A DNA stretch of 37,982 nucleotides from Puniceicoccales bacterium (GCA_031278455.1 JAITKJ010000011.1:73144-111125), one strand, 5' to 3'; positions 25,296-34,348 are shown, numbered from the stretch's first letter. Made by a program: numbers and translations. The notes: generated by a model not told the origin, from the sequence alone.

Positions 25296-26024
25296 TTACC
25301 GCTGGAAAAAACGTCTTACCTTAATATGTGGAGATTTTCTAGCTAGTTCGTCTGGATTTCCGACATCCAAAACGGAGCGGCTATCTGAGTCAAGAAATGC
25401 AGCCCGATCGACAATGGCAAAAATGCTCGCCAGTTCGTGCGTAACAAGGATGAATGTGACGCCGCGATTCTTGCGGATGCGGAGAATGAGCTCATCCAAT
25501 TTTTGGGATGTGGTTGGATCCAATCCGGCCGAAGGCTCATCAAAAAGAAGTATGGCCGGATTCCGTACCATTGCCCTAGCAATTCCAGCACGTTTAATCA
25601 TTCCACCGGACAATTCATGAGGGAAAAATGATTCAAATCCGCCCAGTCCGACCATGCTAAGTTTTAATGCGGCAATATCCCGCCGTTCTTCGGCAGTAAA
25701 ATCCAGAGAATTTTCCAGCGGTAACGCCACATTTTCTAAAATATTCATGGTCGTCCAAAGCGCGCCGTTTTGAAAGAGAACGCCAAATTGTTTACGCGCA
25801 CACTCGCGCTTGAGCTCATCCGGATCATTGATGTCGCAGCCATTCAGTGTGATAGTCCCCACTGGCGCGAGCTCAAGTCCCATAAGATGCCGCAAAAGCG
25901 TGCTTTTTCCGCAACCACTGGCTCCGATAATGGCAAAAATTTCACCTGTGGCCACGGATAGGTTGATTCCCTCAATAAGCGCCCGACTGCCGTGGCGAAG
26001 CGTGAGTTCTTTTATTTCTAACAT
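25296..26024 (-). CDS. ABC transporter ATP-binding protein (MlaF-like)
   Basis: About 242 residues from ATG 26024. Walker A is GASGCGKST, the Q-loop is VLFQNGALWTTM, the ABC signature LSGGM (in HELSGGMIKRAGIARAM) has Met in place of the usual Gln, Walker B is ILLFDEPSAGLDP, and the switch His is in THE. The FQ-x-GAL-x-x-x-M-x-V/I-x-E-N-V-A-x-P-L stretch is typical of MlaF. It powers the MCE-dependent lipid transporter encoded just downstream. The frame is open to 26195, but the extra 57 codons are antisense to tRNA-Asn and should be left out. The permease subunit (MlaE) is not encoded next to it. Confidence 0.92.
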   Translation of the reverse strand: MLEIKELTLRHGSRALIEGINLSVATGEIFAIIGASGCGKSTLLRHLMGLELAPVGTITLNGCDINDPDELKRECARKQFGVLFQNGALWTTMNILENVALPLENSLDFTAEERRDIAALKLSMVGLGGFESFFPHELSGGMIKRAGIARAMVRNPAILLFDEPSAGLDPTTSQKLDELILRIRKNRGVTFILVTHELASIFAIVDRAAFLDSDSRSVLDVGNPDELARKSPHIKVRRFFQR

Positions 26025-26080
26025 CGACGCGGGCGACGACGGTCCATCTTTTTCCACCGCATGACACATAGCAAAATGCG

Positions 26081-26109
26081 TTGACAAATTCGACCCCATT
26101 TTCTCTGAT
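26081..26109 (+). promoter_or_regulatory. Promoter of tRNA-Asn
   Basis: TTGACA (26081-26086), a 17-bp spacer and TCTGAT (26104-26109) precede the tRNA 5' end by 10 bp. Both hexamers and the spacing equal those before the giant gene. Confidence 0.6.
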
Positions 26110-26119
26110 ACGTTGTCGA

Positions 26120-26194
26120 TGCTCGGTAGCTCAGTGGTAGAGCGGTCGGCTGTTAACCGATTGGTCGCTGGTTCGAGCCCAGCCCGAGCAGCCA
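26120..26194 (+). tRNA. tRNA-Asn (anticodon GTT)
   Basis: A complete cloverleaf of 75 nt including an encoded CCA. The acceptor stem UGCUCGG pairs with CCGAGCA (U1-A72, discriminator G). The D stem is GCUC/GAGC, and anticodon stem GUCGG/CCGAU closes the loop CUGUUAA, giving anticodon GUU (Asn). The T arm is GCUGG-UUCGAGC-CCAGC. Confidence 0.96.
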
Positions 26195-26207
26195 AACGAA
26201 GCCAATT

Positions 26208-26235
26208 CCCGGCCTTTCTCGGGTTGTTGTTTTTT
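26208..26235 (+). terminator. Weak terminator after tRNA-Asn
   Basis: CCCG (26208-26211) can pair with CGGG (26220-26223), followed by TTGTTGTTTTTT (26224-26235). The stem is short, so confidence is limited; the position just after the tRNA supports it. Confidence 0.4.
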
Positions 26236-26722
26236 CACAGACCTGCTTCTTGGCGTAAAAAAACCTCATTTGGGGTTTGGCGTTGTCAAATATATGGCAA
26301 TGGCTACTGCGATAATCGCACGACCATTCGTATATCACTTACACTATAATTGACGATTGACTGCTTGTAAAATTTTTTCGATATAACATTTGTGGTGTTT
26401 GGTGCAATAGACATGCATGTGAGCGCTGGTTGTCTTCGCACTAAACAGCATTGCCGCTATCATTGGAATCATTATTATGGCTTCTGGACTTATTTGCAAG
26501 TATCATTCTAGCGGGTTTAATGCAAAATCAAATTGGATTGCAAAGGAGGCAGATAAAGGCTCATTGCCGTTTGCTACATCCACGTTCCGACCGACGGGTA
26601 TTGCCAAATCTGCTGGAATTATTTTCCAGCGTCCCGTAAGGAAAATCAATTCCTGCGATTTATGGCAATCGTAAAAACGGATGGATTATTATTTCGGTGA
26701 CACCAACATGCGAAATCCTTTG
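26236..26722. other. Intergenic region between tRNA-Asn and the M20 peptidase gene
   Basis: No supported gene, apart from the minus-strand terminator listed separately. A 65-codon plus-strand frame at 26477-26674 has no ribosome-binding site and no recognisable motif; it is not annotated. The stretch is AT-richer than its surroundings, particularly 26330-26420. It could be the long 3' tail of the M20 transcript or contain a small RNA, but nothing specific is visible. Confidence 0.4.
26257..26278 (-). terminator. Rho-independent terminator for the minus-strand M20 gene
   Basis: A 7-bp stem (plus-strand AAACCTC 26261-26267 and GGGGTTT 26272-26278, one G-T pair) with an ATTT loop. Read on the minus strand it is followed by a run of seven T (26263-26257). 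It would stop transcription that has passed the M20 peptidase gene about 450 bp upstream, before the tRNA-Asn region. Confidence 0.6.
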
Positions 26723-28042
26723 TCAAAATTTCTGAAAAAACTTCATAAACAACCGCCGTGTTCGGTGGAGGATTTCCATGGAAATATGCTCATTTGGGCC
26801 GTGGATTTGTGCATCTGGCGGGACGACTCCGACCAAAATGGAATCGGCACCGCAAATGTTTTTAAACGCGTCAACAACCCCGATGCTTCCACCTTCGCGC
26901 AGATGAAGTGGCGATTCTTCAAAAGCCGTTTCCATTGAACATTCCATGCGATGAAATAATTCGAAAAAAATGGATGATGCATTCTCAGGATCAATGGCGT
27001 AGGGTGCGCCAAAACATTTCGAAGTCAGAGTCAAATCCGCGTACCTTGGCACATGCTTTCGAATGAATTGTTCCACTAATTTTGCGATTTTTGAGGGATT
27101 CTGTCCATTAACCACACGGGCTGTAATGTTTGCAGATGCTTCCGCGGGAATAATGGTTTTTTCTGAACCTCCGCGGATGCCGTTAACTTCCAACGATGGC
27201 ATGAACGCATGGATGCTTCGAGGCAGATGCGGAGGGAACAAATCCGCAACCGAACGGGTTCCCATGGCTTCCGGGAAAGAGCTTTCGCCGGCTTCCAAAA
27301 ATTGAAATGCTTTACGTTCCGCATCCGTGGGAGGGATGACGTCTTCGTAAAATCCTTCCACGGCCACGCGCCCACGACCGTCGTGCAACATCGCGCACAA
27401 GCGGGTCAATTCATGAATTGCGTTGGGGAGCGCTCCGCCGAAGCCGGAATGTAAATCCCGCTGTCCCGTGCGAAGATTTAAATTAAATGATACGATGCTC
27501 CGCATGCCCGTGGTTAACGCCGGTACGACTTCGGAAATGCTTCCCGTGTCGGCAATAATAACGGCATCGGCAATAATTTCATGTTTTTTCAAAAACTCCT
27601 CAAAGTGTGGGCTGCCGATTTCCTCCTCGCCCTCGATTATGACGGTGATATCAATTGCATCGTCCAAATTGGTATTAAATAGTCCATAAAGCATTGCGGC
27701 CATGGGGCCTTTATCGTCGGCGACTCCACGCCCATAGGCAATTCCGTCCCTAACCGTCAGCCGAAAGGGACTCGTTTTCCACTCTTCCAACGGCTCAGCC
27801 GGCTGTACGTCATAATGGCCGTAGAATAAAAGCTTTATTTTTGGGGATGCCACACGGCGGCGGGCAAAAACGATGGGATGACCACCGGAAACGGGAACGA
27901 CTTCCGCTGAAAACTTCATGGCTTGCAAGTGGTCAACCAAAAATTGCGCCGTTTTTTCCATGGCTCCAGGCCGAGGCATCGAGGAAACGCTTTCCAGCGA
28001 AATATATTCAGCGAGAAAATCTTCGAAAGATGGTAAAGTCAT
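26723..28042 (-). CDS. M20 family metallodipeptidase
   Basis: 439 residues, the usual size for the M20/ArgE-DapE-CNDP superfamily, cytosolic di-zinc exopeptidases. Motifs in order: YGHYDVQPAEP with the first zinc His and the catalytic Asp, RGVADDKGP with the bridging Asp, EGEEEIGS with the general-base Glu and a zinc-binding Glu, IADTGS with the next zinc Asp, DLHSG (dimer-domain His), and HGPNE with the final zinc His. This set matches the peptidase clade close to CNDP-type dipeptidases. The physiological substrate is unknown. It is divergent from the helicase gene, and a minus-strand terminator lies about 450 bp downstream. Confidence 0.93.
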   Translation of the reverse strand: MTLPSFEDFLAEYISLESVSSMPRPGAMEKTAQFLVDHLQAMKFSAEVVPVSGGHPIVFARRRVASPKIKLLFYGHYDVQPAEPLEEWKTSPFRLTVRDGIAYGRGVADDKGPMAAMLYGLFNTNLDDAIDITVIIEGEEEIGSPHFEEFLKKHEIIADAVIIADTGSISEVVPALTTGMRSIVSFNLNLRTGQRDLHSGFGGALPNAIHELTRLCAMLHDGRGRVAVEGFYEDVIPPTDAERKAFQFLEAGESSFPEAMGTRSVADLFPPHLPRSIHAFMPSLEVNGIRGGSEKTIIPAEASANITARVVNGQNPSKIAKLVEQFIRKHVPRYADLTLTSKCFGAPYAIDPENASSIFFELFHRMECSMETAFEESPLHLREGGSIGVVDAFKNICGADSILVGVVPPDAQIHGPNEHISMEILHRTRRLFMKFFQKF

Positions 28043-28140
28043 GATATCAAACTATATTTATGAAATAAACTCTGATTGATTTCGCAAGACGGACTTTACA
28101 AGTGCGGATTTTTATTTTCCGGTCATTGCGCGTGGGCCCA

Positions 28141-29433
28141 ATGGATAAAATTAGCCTGACCGAGGAACATCAACGAGCAATTGACCTGATCGTTGCGCGG
28201 CAGAACGTGGAAATTTGCGGGAAAGCAGGCTGCGGAAAGAGTACATTTACAAATGTGGTCCTCCGGGATCTGCTCCGTGGGCAGCAGCGGGCCTTTGCCT
28301 ATGTCGCTCCGACTGGCATGGCGGCTATCAATGTGGGCGGCAGTACCATCCATTCATTTTTCGGCTTCAAAATCGTCGACATATTTCATCCGGAAATCAC
28401 GTGGAAGGCTTTCAAGCGGCGAGCAGATAAGGTGCGGCTGCTGCGGAACATCGACACCATTGTCATCGATGAAATTTCCATGGTGCGCAGTGATATGTTT
28501 GATGCCATCGAGCTTGTTTGCCGGGAAACGCAAATGGGTAAGCGGAAAAATTTACCTTTCGGCGGTATTCAAATTATTCTTGTTGGGGATTTTTACCAAC
28601 TGGAGCCAGTGGTAAAGGAAGGAACGCATGAGGAGCTGCAAAAGCTTTATCCGGATGGCTACTTTCTCCATGACAGCGGGGCGTTCAAACGGGGGAATTT
28701 CGTTTCAGTCGAATTCAGCAAAAATTTTCGCCAGGACACGGACCGAGAATTTGCCGCCATTTTGGACAATATCCGCGCGGGAAAAATAACTCTAAAACAA
28801 CTGGAAAGGCTCAATGAACGCTATCAGGTCGGCGAAGCAGGGATTACCATTGTAGGGAACAATCAAACGGCGGAGGCGATTAACCGGGAAGAATTGGAAA
28901 AAATTTCCGGAAAATCACAGGTTTTTTCCGCCATTATTGAGGGCGATGGCGTTGTCGCGCCGTCGCCGGAAAAGTTAGAATTGAAGCCTGGTGCGCGGGT
29001 GATGTTCACGGCTAATAACGGGGTTGAATGGCAAAATGGTACTATGGGGGAAGTGGGTGGATTTGCCAAAAAGGATGACGGCACGCCCGTCGTAATTGTG
29101 CGTGACCCCCAGGGACTTCAACACGTGGTTATGCCACATTTATGGACAAAAATCGAATATAACACCAACTCCGAGGGTAAATTGCGGGAGAATGTCGTAG
29201 GAAAATTTACTCAGTTTCCTATAAAATTAGCCTGGGCCATTACGGCGCATAAGAGCCAGGGACAAACACTGGACAAGGCGACCTTGCAGAATCCAAATGC
29301 ATTTTTTGGAGATGCCGCTAAAATGCTCTATGTTGCCTTGTCCAGAGTTCGTGCTTTGGACGACATCCGGCTGGAGAGGAAAATTCATCCTCAGTCACTT
29401 GCCCGCTACGGGATAGCCATAACCGTTGAATAA
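28141..29433 (+). CDS. PIF1-like superfamily 1B helicase
   Basis: About 430 residues. Helicase motifs: Q-motif-like LTEEHQRAID, Walker A GKAGCGKST, motif Ia APTGMAAINVGGSTIHSFF, Walker B VIDEISMV, motif III GDFYQLEPV, motif IV-like FRQD, and the C-terminal AWAITAHKSQGQTLDKA plus LYVALSRVR (motifs V and VI). The combination GxTIHSFF, DEISMV and AHKSQGQT is characteristic of PIF1/RecD2-type 5'-3' DNA helicases, which act in genome maintenance. ATG 28141 is chosen over GTG 28102, because the conserved protein begins near MDKISLTEEH; neither has a clear ribosome-binding site. It ends 19 nt from the convergent ftsY stop. Confidence 0.9.
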   Translation: MDKISLTEEHQRAIDLIVARQNVEICGKAGCGKSTFTNVVLRDLLRGQQRAFAYVAPTGMAAINVGGSTIHSFFGFKIVDIFHPEITWKAFKRRADKVRLLRNIDTIVIDEISMVRSDMFDAIELVCRETQMGKRKNLPFGGIQIILVGDFYQLEPVVKEGTHEELQKLYPDGYFLHDSGAFKRGNFVSVEFSKNFRQDTDREFAAILDNIRAGKITLKQLERLNERYQVGEAGITIVGNNQTAEAINREELEKISGKSQVFSAIIEGDGVVAPSPEKLELKPGARVMFTANNGVEWQNGTMGEVGGFAKKDDGTPVVIVRDPQGLQHVVMPHLWTKIEYNTNSEGKLRENVVGKFTQFPIKLAWAITAHKSQGQTLDKATLQNPNAFFGDAAKMLYVALSRVRALDDIRLERKIHPQSLARYGIAITVE

Positions 29434-29452
29434 AACTCGCGGGCGGCAAAAT

Positions 29453-30361
29453 CTATTCATCGGAAAATAGTGCATCTATGTAACTTGTAATGGAGAACGG
29501 CACAAGGTCATCAAGTTGTTCTCCGACGCCTACATAGAAGATAGGCAGCTTCAGTTCTTGATAAATCCCAACGAGCGCGCCGCCACGGCTTGTTCCATCT
29601 AGTTTCGTGATAACAATGCCGTTCAATTTGAATACTTCATTAAAAATTTTTGCCTGCGCGATGGAATTGGAACCATTGTTGGCGTCTACAACCAGCCAGG
29701 CATAGAGTTGGGATTCTGGAATTTTTTTTAAGATCGTGCGCCGAAACTTGGACAGTTCCTCCAACAATTGGGACTTTGTGTGCATGCGGCCAGCAGTATC
29801 CAATATGAGAATTTTTTTTCTGCGGCTTATGGCGGCTGTCAGTGCGTCATAGGCAACAGCCGCTGTATCTGCACCATGCTGACTGCCAACAATGTCGATT
29901 GCCATCCGCTGCGCCCAGACGTTAATTTGTTCGTTTGCGGCCGCACGAAAGGTGTCGCAAGCGCCCAGGAGTACGTCATCACCATTCTTCTTGAAAGCAT
30001 GTGCCAATTTTGCCGCAGTCGTCGTCTTTCCAACGCCATTTACTCCGATTAAACAAATAACCAATGGGTAACCTGTAGTTGCAAACTTTCCCTCGGCTCC
30101 TTGCAACCCTGCTCGAAGGACGTGCTTTGCGATTTCTCCAACCTCTTGGCCACGCAAATTTCTGTCCGATTTGCATGATTTTCGAACGGCATCCAGAATG
30201 CATTGCGTGATTTCTCTGCCAAAATCTGCCCGGTAGAGAGCAGCTTCGATGGATTCGAGATCATGGGAGTTCCCGCGAAAAATACTCCCAGCAAACCCGA
30301 ATATATTTTTAGTCGCGGATGTAATTTTGCGAGTTGCTCGCTTGAAAAAATCAAGAATCAT
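29453..30361 (-). CDS. ftsY: Signal recognition particle receptor FtsY
   Basis: 302 residues from ATG 30361, the SRP-GTPase that docks ribosome-SRP complexes at the inner membrane. The N domain (about 30-85) is followed by the G domain: G1 GVNGVGKTTTAAKLA, the insertion-box DTFRAAANEQ, G3 DTAGRMHTKSQLLEEL, G4 TKLDGTSRGGALV and the closing GVGEQLDDLVPF. The acidic A domain of E. coli FtsY is missing; only a short basic amphipathic start (MILDFFKRATRK) precedes the N domain, as in many bacteria. A TTG start 42 nt upstream is open, but ATG is preferred. It is divergent from the unknown gene before gltX. Confidence 0.95.
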   Translation of the reverse strand: MILDFFKRATRKITSATKNIFGFAGSIFRGNSHDLESIEAALYRADFGREITQCILDAVRKSCKSDRNLRGQEVGEIAKHVLRAGLQGAEGKFATTGYPLVICLIGVNGVGKTTTAAKLAHAFKKNGDDVLLGACDTFRAAANEQINVWAQRMAIDIVGSQHGADTAAVAYDALTAAISRRKKILILDTAGRMHTKSQLLEELSKFRRTILKKIPESQLYAWLVVDANNGSNSIAQAKIFNEVFKLNGIVITKLDGTSRGGALVGIYQELKLPIFYVGVGEQLDDLVPFSITSYIDALFSDE

Positions 30362-30584
30362 GATGTCAGGTGCAGGTATCTGTTCGAAAAGCGATTTTTG
30401 CAAGCGGGCTAATGGCTTTGGTCGAAAATTTCGCCTCCCTTACCTCTCCCAAGGCAAATCGAATTTGGCCACATTCCTATGAGTTTATTGCGGTAAACAA
30501 CTAATTCAGCCGCTTTCGGACAGAAAATCGCTTGACACCGCCGTGATAATTTTTGGTCGCTCTGTGACATTTATCGGTTTTCAC

Positions 30585-32330
30585 ATGCAAAATTTTGCGG
30601 CACAAAGCTGGGACATCGCCCAACTTTTACTTGGCGGCTACTTAGAACGCATCGGAGAAAATGGGGCCATTGCACCCATTGGCGGAGAAACAACGCGGAC
30701 GGACGAATCAGGACACATTGCCCATGCGCTAGCAGTCTACCATTCCATGGGAGACCGTTCATCGACACGCGTTGTTGACCTAGTGGCCGGATGTATCGCC
30801 TCGCAATTCCATTTTAATGAGCAGGACGTTGGCGGGTGCGCCCATGCGGCGTTGGCGCTTTTAACCATGGGACTCAATCCGTCCCGCAACGATGCCTGGT
30901 CCCGCTTTCAAGAGGAGACGCAAAAAATAATCGGCTCCTGGCTTAGGAAACCACTTCAAGTGCAACCGCATCAAGAGGTTTTTCGCATCGTGCATGCCAT
31001 TGTGGGCCATGGCCTCGGGTTTCAATCCGCGGATAATTCCGATAAACTGATAGAACAATGGCTAAATCGCGCAAAGGCGGGATCCACCGGCGGTTTCGTG
31101 GACAGTAGTTTTCGTGGCATCGGCGGTCGTTACGACGGTGCTGCGCTGGAACAATATGTGCTTGTGCGGGAAGCACTTCAGCGACATGCGAGCGTTCACA
31201 TACGCACGCGCCGTCTCCCATCGATCCGGACTTACATGCAGCGTTACCTGAAGCTTATTCTGGATTTGGTGCGGGACGATGGAACGGCTTGGGCGTTCGG
31301 GTCCGCGCAAGGATGCACCGGAACGATTTATACCATCAGTTTCCTCGTTCGAGCCTTTGATGACGGCTGGATCGACAGCGACAAGACAGACCTATGCGCA
31401 GATGTGTTGCGGAAACTGGTACAACACCTGTTCATGCATTATTTGGATCAGGGGAGCTCTTCCCTGTGCATCCGTGACGGAGAAAGGGATGCGGATGTGG
31501 AAGAAACGACTTCGGTGGTAAATTTCGATGCCATCCGCCAATTTCTCTTCTGGTCACAGTTAACAAAAGATAGCAAAATTTCCTTAGGAGCCGTTGGATC
31601 CGGATCGTTCGGCACATCCGCAAAGTATATTCCTTTCGATCACGGAGCGAAGGCGGAACATGGGCTGCTTGTTTATCGGGATGCACTGTTAGGACTGTCC
31701 TTCCAGCTGCCTCTTATCGGCGGCAATGGCGATGGGACTTCAAATTGCGGCGCATTTCCCCACTGCCCGGGAATTTTCGACACGCCAGTCAATAAACGTC
31801 TATCCGTATTGGTTCCGGAGCTTACTTTTGGCGACAAGGTGTCAGTCCCCTCATTTTACGGAAAAAACGTTTCCACGAGCCTGGGCCCCAGAAAGGAGTT
31901 TCAATTTCGCTATGAACAGCCGGAGTTGATTACCATCGATGAGGTGCTGATGCTAAATGTGGCCAGCTGTAAGGTTTTATGGAGTTTCGTTGAGGGTAAA
32001 GTAATCGGCGAGTTTACCTATGTGCCCAAGCGGTCCATTCGTTTGGATTCCTTTCGCTTCGCTTGCGTCGTTTCTTCGCCACATTCCCGCCTGGTACTCC
32101 CGCATATGCCTTTTCTGGGGGAAAATGGTCTTCGGCCACAAATCTTGCGCGACGATTTTCAAGGAGAATGGCAACAGGTATATGATTTGACAGAGGACCC
32201 AAGTTACCGAACGCATGGGGGGAAAATAGCATGCCTCTACGTTTACGCGCGACTATTGGCGCTCCACTTGCGTCCCGGAGTCACCTACTGCTTTTCCATT
32301 TCCTTTGAGCCGGAGGTTGTGCGAGGATGA
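30585..32330 (+). CDS. Unrecognised 581-residue protein, coupled to gltX
   Basis: I recognise no family with confidence. The first half (about 1-330) is helix-rich with repeated His/Gly motifs (HIAHALAVYHSMG, FRIVHAIVGHG) and a YDGAALEQYVLVREAL block, which recalls alpha/alpha-toroid folds. The second half is strand-rich (GEFTYVPKRSIRLDSFRFACVV). This toroid-plus-sandwich layout is seen in polysaccharide lyases of the heparinase/alginate-lyase type, but I see no signal peptide and no diagnostic catalytic motif, so the similarity is only architectural. ATG 30585 is chosen; GTG 30543 is also in frame. The stop overlaps the gltX start (ATGA), indicating translational coupling. Confidence 0.8.
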   Translation: MQNFAAQSWDIAQLLLGGYLERIGENGAIAPIGGETTRTDESGHIAHALAVYHSMGDRSSTRVVDLVAGCIASQFHFNEQDVGGCAHAALALLTMGLNPSRNDAWSRFQEETQKIIGSWLRKPLQVQPHQEVFRIVHAIVGHGLGFQSADNSDKLIEQWLNRAKAGSTGGFVDSSFRGIGGRYDGAALEQYVLVREALQRHASVHIRTRRLPSIRTYMQRYLKLILDLVRDDGTAWAFGSAQGCTGTIYTISFLVRAFDDGWIDSDKTDLCADVLRKLVQHLFMHYLDQGSSSLCIRDGERDADVEETTSVVNFDAIRQFLFWSQLTKDSKISLGAVGSGSFGTSAKYIPFDHGAKAEHGLLVYRDALLGLSFQLPLIGGNGDGTSNCGAFPHCPGIFDTPVNKRLSVLVPELTFGDKVSVPSFYGKNVSTSLGPRKEFQFRYEQPELITIDEVLMLNVASCKVLWSFVEGKVIGEFTYVPKRSIRLDSFRFACVVSSPHSRLVLPHMPFLGENGLRPQILRDDFQGEWQQVYDLTEDPSYRTHGGKIACLYVYARLLALHLRPGVTYCFSISFEPEVVRG

Positions 32331-33637
32331 ACTCCAAGGTTCGCGTGCGTTTTGCCCCCAGTCCAACGGGCTTTTTTCATATCGGTGGGGCCAGGACAGC
32401 GCTGTTCAATTGGCTATACGCACGTCATTGCAAGGGAACTTTTGTCCTGCGCATCGAAGACACGGATAAAAAGCGAGATAGTGAAGAGTCTGTGCGCGTA
32501 CTCATCGATGGGCTTAAATGGCTTGGACTTCATTGGGATGAAGGTCCGGAGGTAGGCGGCCAATATGCGCCTTATTTCCAGAGCGGGCGCAAACACATAT
32601 ACGACGATTACCTAAAACGACTTATGAATGCCGGGCGGACTTATGAGCGAGACGGCGCTGTTTGGTTCAAAGTCTCCGGGAATCCAACCGTTATCCCCGA
32701 CGAGATTCGCGGAAACGTAACCCGATTGGAGGAAAAAGATTTTGTTATTATCCGCTCCGACGGCTCACCGGTGTTTCACTTTGTTAACGTTGTGGATGAC
32801 ATTGACATGGGCATTACCCATGTGATCCGCGGAGAGGATCACTTGTCCAATTCCAGCAAACACGTGGAACTTTTCGAAGCACTCGGGGCACCGGTACCGG
32901 TTTTTGTGCACATCCCGCTCATTTTGAAAACCGTTGGGAGCGGGAAAATGAGCAAACGGGATCAGGGGGCGCTCGTTGAAGACTACAAAGCCCGATGGTT
33001 TCTGCCAGAAGCCGTACGCAACTATTTGTGCCTGTTGGGGTGGTCCCCCAAAGATGACCGGGAAATTCTGCCAATCGAGGAAATCATCAGCCTTTTCGAT
33101 CTCAGGCAAATCAGCAGAAACAACGCCCGGTTTGATGAGAAAAAGTTAGCTCATGTGAACGGACACTATCTGCGCAATTTGCCGCCGGAGGCATTTATCA
33201 ATTTCTGTAAGCCCGCACTCCAATCCGCCGGATTGATTTCCGAAAAAATAGACCCAATCTACTTGGCTCAAGTTTTGAACGCCTGCCAAGAAAAGGTCCG
33301 CGACGTGAAATCGCTCCCAAATTTTTGTGCCCACTTTTTTTCCGATGATTTTTTTTTTGACGATGCGGCACGTGGAAAAATTTTTAAGCAAGGTGACGCA
33401 ATGGCGCGCATCCGCGAATTTTATGAAGCACTTTTTTTCGCGCCAGATTTCACCGAAGAAAGCCTCGAGACTTTGGTTGCGTCACTCGCCGCCGCACAGG
33501 GCTGCAAAATGGGGGATTATGTCCATCCCGTCCGCTTCGCCGTCTCTGGCCAATCCGTCGGTATCGGATTTTATCGACTTTTGCGTATATTAGGCAAAGA
33601 ATGCGTCATTAAGCGGCTTAAGGCATTTTTCCAGTAG
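32327..33637 (+). CDS. gltX: Glutamyl-tRNA synthetase
   Basis: 436 residues, a class I aminoacyl-tRNA synthetase that charges tRNA-Glu. Motifs: the HIGH-type APSPTGFFHIGGARTALFNWLYAR, RIEDTD, HVIRGEDHLSNSSKH, and the KMSKS-type GSGKMSKRDQGA. It is slightly shorter than the usual 465-480 residues, with the reduction in the C-terminal anticodon-binding domain. Discriminating versus non-discriminating activity cannot be read here; no gatCAB is in the window. It overlaps the preceding unknown gene by 4 nt and probably shares its message. Confidence 0.95.
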   Translation: MNSKVRVRFAPSPTGFFHIGGARTALFNWLYARHCKGTFVLRIEDTDKKRDSEESVRVLIDGLKWLGLHWDEGPEVGGQYAPYFQSGRKHIYDDYLKRLMNAGRTYERDGAVWFKVSGNPTVIPDEIRGNVTRLEEKDFVIIRSDGSPVFHFVNVVDDIDMGITHVIRGEDHLSNSSKHVELFEALGAPVPVFVHIPLILKTVGSGKMSKRDQGALVEDYKARWFLPEAVRNYLCLLGWSPKDDREILPIEEIISLFDLRQISRNNARFDEKKLAHVNGHYLRNLPPEAFINFCKPALQSAGLISEKIDPIYLAQVLNACQEKVRDVKSLPNFCAHFFSDDFFFDDAARGKIFKQGDAMARIREFYEALFFAPDFTEESLETLVASLAAAQGCKMGDYVHPVRFAVSGQSVGIGFYRLLRILGKECVIKRLKAFFQ

Positions 33638-33757
33638 GGATCGAGCTGCGATTCCCGGTAAGAATTTTGTGATTCACGTGAAACCACTCAGGAGAAATTT
33701 CTTTGTCACGTGCGAATGAAGTCGCCAATTAGCACGAACTGTACCCTAATTATGCCC

Positions 33758-34348
33758 ATGAAGGATTTGGCAAGATGTGATTGTTGCGGCGCACCTGCGA
33801 CGGTTTTTCTAACACAAATCATTAATGGCGTAGCAACACATCTTTGTTTGTGCGATAAATGTGCTAGGGCTCGCGGGTTCACAGATGTTGCCGGTAGACC
33901 GTCAAAAGGTTTGGCTGGATTTTGGGATTTTCGCACAAGCGTGGCCGCTGACAAGAACGTTGATTTCGCATGTCCAAAATGTGGGATGATAACCGCAAAA
34001 CTCTGTGCAACGTCCCGCGTTGGGTGTGCTCAGTGCTATACAACATTCAGAAATATCATCTTCGAAAGAATCTCATCTAATAAAGAAAAAACCAAGTTTG
34101 CAGGAAAAATTCCGACGCTACTTCCAAAATCATCAAATGCCGATTTGCAATCGCCGTTATGTCCGCCGAAAGAAGAACGCAGTTCCAAACCCGCAATCGA
34201 TGGACACGTGCGCAAATTATTCTCCTATTTGCGGCTCGCCATTTTAGAGGAACGCTATGAGGATGCGGCGCAAATTCGTGACGAAATCGTCGCATGCGGC
34301 AAGAAAAAATATGGAAGAGTGCCGGCACGCAGTCAAAAAAATGCTTAA
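33758..34348 (+). CDS. McsA-like protein with Cys-pair zinc motifs and UVR domain
   Basis: About 196 residues. The N-terminus has CDCCGAPATVFLTQIINGVATHLCLCDKCA, a Cys-x2-Cys pair plus LCDKC, and a second pair CPKC/CAQC, giving four zinc-binding half-sites. The C-terminus (LFSYLRLAILEERYEDAAQIRDEIVA) is a UVR (UvrB/UvrC) helical hairpin. This is the layout of McsA, which in Bacillus activates the arginine kinase McsB and regulates CtsR/ClpC stress proteolysis. No mcsB or clpC is adjacent, so the role here is unclear. The start is uncertain: ATG 33758 is chosen because the conserved protein begins just before the first Cys pair, but the frame is open to GTG 33710. infC follows 71 nt downstream. 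Confidence 0.82.
   Translation: MKDLARCDCCGAPATVFLTQIINGVATHLCLCDKCARARGFTDVAGRPSKGLAGFWDFRTSVAADKNVDFACPKCGMITAKLCATSRVGCAQCYTTFRNIIFERISSNKEKTKFAGKIPTLLPKSSNADLQSPLCPPKEERSSKPAIDGHVRKLFSYLRLAILEERYEDAAQIRDEIVACGKKKYGRVPARSQKNA

Noticed and set aside
26025..26195. 57-codon N-terminal extension of the MlaF-like ATPase
   Set aside because: Its translation (ARAGLEPATNRLTADRS) is the classic spurious product of antisense tRNA sequence; it covers tRNA-Asn, and the conserved protein starts at ATG 26024.
26477..26674. 65-codon plus-strand frame
   Set aside because: No ribosome-binding site, no recognisable motif and overlapping alternatives in another frame.
30532..30561. TTGACA near the unknown gene before gltX, with TGATAAT close by
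   Set aside because: The spacing is only about 7 bp and no -10 box lies 16-18 bp downstream.
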